The position numbers and the translations under genes were made by a program. A stretch of DNA of 64,000 nt from Pseudorhodobacter sp. PARRP1 (lineage in GTDB: Bacteria > Pseudomonadota > Alphaproteobacteria > Rhodobacterales > Rhodobacteraceae). The notes under the pieces were generated by a model. The model was not told where the DNA came from, ran no database searches, and worked only from the letters and a program-made list of their open reading frames with translations. The DNA lies in assembly GCA_002256245.1 (NCBI GenBank), contig NKIU01000003.1, positions 1 to 64,000 on the forward strand. Direction: 5' to 3'. Positions 63,873-64,000 of the stretch are shown here, one piece after another (the first letter of the stretch is position 1; the number at the start of each line of letters is the position of its first letter).

Positions 63873-63903
63873 GTCATGCCCTCCTTGGCTGCGGGTTTCT
63901 GTG

Positions 63904-63926
63904 GAGCGATGCGTATAGCATCGCTC
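63904..63926. repeat. 9-bp perfect hairpin near the right edge
   Basis: GAGCGATGC-GTATA-GCATCGCTC, upstream of the leader ORF on the minus strand. It could be an operator or a terminator of a gene to the right of the window. Confidence 0.5.
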
Positions 63927-64000
63927 ACTTGCGCGGAAGTGGGCGCCAAAAAACGCGCGATGATCTGATGCACTTAGGATACAGGGCAGCCAAACGCAAA

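Noticed and set aside
1-64000. CRISPR array, prophage, tRNA or rRNA genes
   Set aside because: No spaced direct-repeat series, no phage structural genes and no cloverleaf or rRNA-like sequence was seen on reading; a tRNAscan or Rfam search would settle the RNA part.

Overview
The window is a chromosomal segment of a high-GC alphaproteobacterium, most likely a member of the Rhodobacteraceae (Rhodobacter, Gemmobacter or Tabrizicola type). The evidence is a GcrA cell-cycle regulator, a Liv/DUF3830 cluster, rtcB-prfH, TTG and GTG starts behind good Shine-Dalgarno sites, and palindromic intergenic repeats of a kind I associate with this family. This placement is an inference from gene content. No rRNA, tRNA, CRISPR array or prophage was seen.

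Layout. 1-6 kb: the end of an IS5-family element that cuts a small gene behind parE, then parE, a sugar-nucleotide-epimerase-like gene, a low-GC gene bracketed by a 34-bp direct repeat, map and a GST. 6-11 kb: a LuxR regulator fused to a catalytically dead alpha/beta-hydrolase, a PPK2 polyphosphate kinase flanked by two related hairpin-ending intergenic elements, and a Gfo/Idh/MocA dehydrogenase. 10.7-19.2 kb: the Kdp potassium-pump locus on the minus strand (27-aa ORF, kdpF, kdpA, kdpB, kdpC, then kdpD, kdpE), with an oppositely oriented dinB between kdpC and kdpD. 19-24.5 kb: an MFS exporter and its divergent ArsR-type regulator with two matching operators, a malonyl-CoA synthetase and an ABC exporter. 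24.5-33.1 kb: a divergent catabolic and transport locus. Its minus arm is gntR, DUF3830, TIGR04076, aldo/keto reductase and a solute-binding protein. Its plus arm is livG, livF, livH, livM and an FAD oxidase. Seven junctions are 4-base ATGA overlaps.

33-44 kb: a MATE pump, a tandem glycine riboswitch with gcvT-gcvH-gcvP, azlCD, a DUF3775 protein, trxC, a NarX-like two-component pair and a secreted protein built from five RRGRGxDDxAGH repeats. 44-51.4 kb: rimO, a small secreted protein, a second ppk2, an AsmA-like protein, gcrA and an rraB-like gene. Three copies of one palindrome sit at the gene ends here. 51.4-64 kb: a more accessory region with a 33-bp-stem hairpin, an IS5-family remnant, an HxlR regulator with an oxidoreductase cluster, a 1.6-kb stretch without recognisable genes, a polar amino-acid ABC importer, yaeQ, an ABC-2 export pair, and an rtcB-prfH RNA-repair/ribosome-rescue operon whose prfH carries an in-frame amber codon.

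How the genes work together. The gcv operon is a glycine-sensing catabolic unit. The Kdp locus is a potassium-limitation pump with its own sensor and regulator. The Liv/DUF3830 divergon looks like an import-and-oxidise pathway for an unidentified amine or amino-acid-like substrate. RtcB and PrfH would form a damaged-ribosome repair pair. The most unusual items are the amber-interrupted prfH, the Liv/DUF3830/TIGR04076 divergon, the hydrolase-derived LuxR sensor, the paired ppk2-flanking RNA-like elements and the RRGRGxDD repeat protein.
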